A DNA stretch of 64,000 nucleotides from Microbacterium lacus (GTDB lineage Bacteria; Actinomycetota; Actinomycetes; Actinomycetales; Microbacteriaceae), in the NCBI RefSeq assembly GCF_002812805.1, contig NZ_NMUM01000019.1, positions 117,086 to 181,085 on the forward strand, given 5' to 3'. Below are positions 61,898 to 64,000 of this stretch, one piece after another. Under the pieces are notes generated by a model. That model worked only from the letters and a program-made list of their open reading frames with translations, was not told the DNA's origin and did not search any database. Position 1 is the stretch's first letter, and the number at the start of each line of letters is the position of its first letter. Both the position numbers and the translations under genes were made by a program.

Positions 61898-62568
61898 ATG
61901 AAACTTCCGCTCGAACTCGTCGCGACCGTAGCCGCTGCGGTCGATGCCGGCACGCTCGACGCCGCGGCGCGCACGCTGCACATCACGCCGTCCGCGGTCA
62001 GCCAGCGAATCCGGGCGCTCGAGGAACGGATCGGTCGGACATTGCTGATCCGCTCGAAGCCGTTGCGCGCCACCGAGGCGGGCGAGACCGTCGTCCGCCT
62101 CGCCCGCCAGCTCGCCCTGCTCGAGCACGACACCCTCCGCTCGCTCGGGCTCGACGAAGAGGGACCCGCGCGACTGGCGTTGGCGGTCAATGCCGATTCC
62201 CTCGCCACCTGGTTTCTGCCCGCCGTGGCTCGGATCGTGGCCGAGGGGGACGTCGCGATCGAACTGCATCGCGACGACCAGGACTACACGGCACGTCTGC
62301 TCGCAGACGGCAGTGTCTCGGCTGCTGTGACGTCGCAGAGCGCCGCGGTCGCCGGCTGCACGGTGACGCCGCTCGGGGTCATGTCGTATCGGGCATGCGC
62401 GACCCCTGTGTTCGCGCGGCGCTGGTTCGCGGGAGGGGTGAACGCGCAATCGCTCGCCCGTGCGCCCGTCATCGAATATGACCGCCGAGACGACCTGCAA
62501 GCGCGGTGGCTCCGCGCACACGGCGGATCTGCCGAGGCGCCGCCGCGGACCTTCGTCCCCGCGGGTGC
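61898..62568 (+). pseudogene. ArgP/LysG-type LysR regulator truncated by an IS
   Basis: The N-terminal LysR helix-turn-helix (TLDAAARTLHITPSAVSQRI, RTLLIRSKPLRATEAG) and most of the effector domain are intact for about 223 codons. The homology stops at PPRTFVPAG, where LysG/ArgP proteins continue with roughly 70 further residues, and the frame runs on into the IS to stop at 62620 (240 codons in all). The missing part contains the second effector subdomain, so the protein is probably inactive in effector sensing, though the DNA-binding half could still be made. Confidence 0.8.
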
Positions 62569-62626
62569 GTCTCGTAGCTTGGTGTCAATTCCTGCGGGGT
62601 TCTCGTCGTCGTTGACGTAGGAGGGC

Positions 62627-62681
62627 CATCGTGGGATGACCAGTTGTTTCCGCCAAGAAGCAAAGAAGAGATCCCACGATG
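62627..62681 (+). repeat. Inverted repeat covering the transposase start codon
   Basis: CATCGTGGGAT (62627-62637) and ATCCCACGATG (62671-62681) are perfect 11-base arms, 33 bases apart; the last three bases of the right arm are the transposase ATG. In an mRNA entering from the flanking gene this would fold and hide the start. Confidence 0.8.
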
Positions 62682-63947
62682 ACCCAGAATCAGTCTGCCT
62701 TGACGACCCTGATCGCAGAAGTCCTCGCCGATCCTGACCTCGCCCATTCCGACGTGTTCCGTCGGATGCTGCAGGCGGGGCTGCAGGACCTTGTTGACGC
62801 GGAAGCGACCGCGAAGATCGGCGCGGCCCGTTACGAACGCACGGCGGAGCGCACCACGCGTCGCAACGGTGCTCGCGCGAAGACGCTCGCCACGCCCGCG
62901 GGGGAGGTCGACATTCAGATTCCGAAGCTGCGGGAGGGGTCGTTCTTCCCGAGCCTGCTCAGCCCACGCCGCCGTGTCGACAAGGCGCTCTACGCGGTGA
63001 TCTGCCAGGCCTGGATCGACGGAGTCTCCACCCGCAAGGTCGACCAGCTCGTCCGCGCGCTGGGCAACGACACCGGCATCAGCCGGTCCACCGTCTCCCG
63101 CATCTGCTCCGAGATCGATGAGGTGGTGCACGAGTTTCTGCACCGCCGGCTCGATCACACCTGGTTCCCGTACCTGTTCCTGGACGCCACCTACCTCGAC
63201 GTGCGCCACCGTGGCCGGGTTCTCTCCCAAGCCCTCATCGTCGCGACCGGGGTCAGCGGCGACGGCCGTCGGGAGATCCTCGGGATGGCTCTCGGCGACG
63301 CGGAGACGACGGACTTCTGGACCGAGTTCCTCCGCTCCCTCCGCGACCGCGGTCTGAAAGTCTCCACCGACACAGACCCGCTCGGCGTGACCCTCGTCAC
63401 GTCCGACGCTCACGCCGGCATCAAAGCCGCCGTCAAAGCGATCCTCCCCGGATCGGGCTGGCAGAGATGCCGCGTCCACTTCGCTCGTAACGTCACCCAG
63501 AAGCTCGGATCGGCACGCTCCAAGCCCGTCAACGCGCTGATCTCGACGATCTTCGCGCAGACCACCCCCGAGGCCGTGATCGCCCAGTATCACCAGGTCT
63601 CCACGTCCCTCCGCGGGTCGTTCCCGGAGATCGCAGACATGCTCAATGCTGCCGAAGCAGACCTCACCGGATTCGCGCCGCTCCCGCGTGAGCATTGGCA
63701 GAAGGTCTGGTCCAACAACCCGATCGAGCGCCTCAACCGTGAGATCAAACGCCGCGCCGACGTCGTGCAGATCTTCCCCGACCGCGACTCCGTCACCCGC
63801 CTCATCGGCGCCGTCCTGCAGGAGCAGCACGAGGAATGGCAATACGGTGAACGCCGCTACCTCTCCGACATCTCCATGCGCAAACTCGTCCACACACTCC
63901 AAGACCACGCCGAGCCTGAGCGCCCCGACCTGTTCCTCACCGCCTGA
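62679..63947 (+). CDS. IS256-family transposase
   Basis: 422 residues, intact, typical length. DDE catalytic pattern of the mutator-like family: first Asp in YLFLDATYLDVRHRGRV, second in LVTSDAHAGIKAAVKAILPG, third Glu in WSNNPIERLNREIKRRADVV. The middle has the conserved WQRCRVHFARNVTQKL stretch with the Cys and His of the family. Codon use matches the host. Nothing suggests inactivation, so the element may be mobile. Confidence 0.95.
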   Translation: MTQNQSALTTLIAEVLADPDLAHSDVFRRMLQAGLQDLVDAEATAKIGAARYERTAERTTRRNGARAKTLATPAGEVDIQIPKLREGSFFPSLLSPRRRVDKALYAVICQAWIDGVSTRKVDQLVRALGNDTGISRSTVSRICSEIDEVVHEFLHRRLDHTWFPYLFLDATYLDVRHRGRVLSQALIVATGVSGDGRREILGMALGDAETTDFWTEFLRSLRDRGLKVSTDTDPLGVTLVTSDAHAGIKAAVKAILPGSGWQRCRVHFARNVTQKLGSARSKPVNALISTIFAQTTPEAVIAQYHQVSTSLRGSFPEIADMLNAAEADLTGFAPLPREHWQKVWSNNPIERLNREIKRRADVVQIFPDRDSVTRLIGAVLQEQHEEWQYGERRYLSDISMRKLVHTLQDHAEPERPDLFLTA

Positions 63948-64000
63948 CCCTCACCCATCAAGGAAGCAGCCGGATTGACACCACAACACGGGACTTGACC

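Larger units (their letters stand above)
62569..63994 (+). mobile_element. IS256-family insertion sequence
   Basis: A transposase gene flanked by imperfect inverted repeats: GGTGTCAAT at 62581-62589 and ATTGACACC at 63974-63982, the similarity extending outward (GTCTCGT against GTCCCGT) to about 62569 and 63994. The right tip may lie a few bases further, at or beyond the window edge, so the target duplication cannot be read. It has inserted into the argP/lysG gene. Confidence 0.8.

Overview
The window is high-GC DNA from an actinobacterium, most likely a Microbacteriaceae member close to Microbacterium. This rests on codon use, the arrangement of tRNA-Thr, tRNA-Met, hadAB-murB and tRNA-Trp-secE-nusG-rplK-rplA, the DUF222/HNH (13E12-type) gene, the actinobacterial xylose isomerase and the RamB-like regulator. 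No rRNA gene is present, so the genus is an inference.

Layout. 1-1757: right end of an integrated element, with small unrecognised genes on the minus strand. It ends in a 3' fragment of a tRNA-Tyr gene that serves as attachment site. 1830-6018: a MerR regulator facing a small membrane-protein gene pair, a sugar-epimerase-like SDR, and a DUF222/HNH nuclease gene behind a perfect SOS box. 6108-15904: pentose catabolism, with a LacI regulator and araD-araB-araA, then a ROK repressor (XylR type) divergent from xylA-xylB-galM. 16319-20990: a membrane protein, an FAD oxidoreductase, an inositol-monophosphatase family enzyme and an M23 peptidase. 21065-21461: tRNA-Thr, tRNA-Met and a duplicated copy of the tRNA-Met 3' end. 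21448-29149: a D,D-carboxypeptidase, two CNNM/HlyC-type membrane proteins, DUF5996, a K+ channel and a TauE/SafE exporter. 29178-35054: hadA-hadB-murB, an aldehyde/alcohol dehydrogenase pair and aspC.

35101-42975 holds two tandem CUT2-type sugar ABC transporters (permease, single-domain ATPase, lipoprotein), one led by a ROK regulator. 43024-47916 is a glyoxylate-shunt locus, aceA and aceB divergent from a RamB-like regulator. 47923-57620 is a PucR regulator divergent from a polyamine/GABA operon: aminotransferase, amine oxidase, universal stress protein, amino-acid permease and two aldehyde dehydrogenases. 58276-61123 is the conserved tRNA-Trp-secE-nusG-rplK-rplA block. The window closes with a lysE-type exporter and an argP/lysG regulator cut off by an IS256-family element that runs to the end.

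Taken together the window is a pentose, acetate and polyamine catabolism region threaded through a conserved core. The ara and xyl enzymes feed xylulose-5-phosphate to the pentose phosphate pathway, probably supplied by the tandem ABC importers. The GABA operon feeds succinate to the TCA cycle. The glyoxylate shunt allows growth on C2 units. Mobile DNA marks both ends. The most informative signals are the SOS box before the DUF222/HNH gene, the tRNA-Tyr attachment fragment, the IS256 disruption of the exporter's regulator with a start-codon hairpin in the IS, the tRNA-Met duplication, a dispersed palindromic repeat and a codon-usage mosaic in araD.
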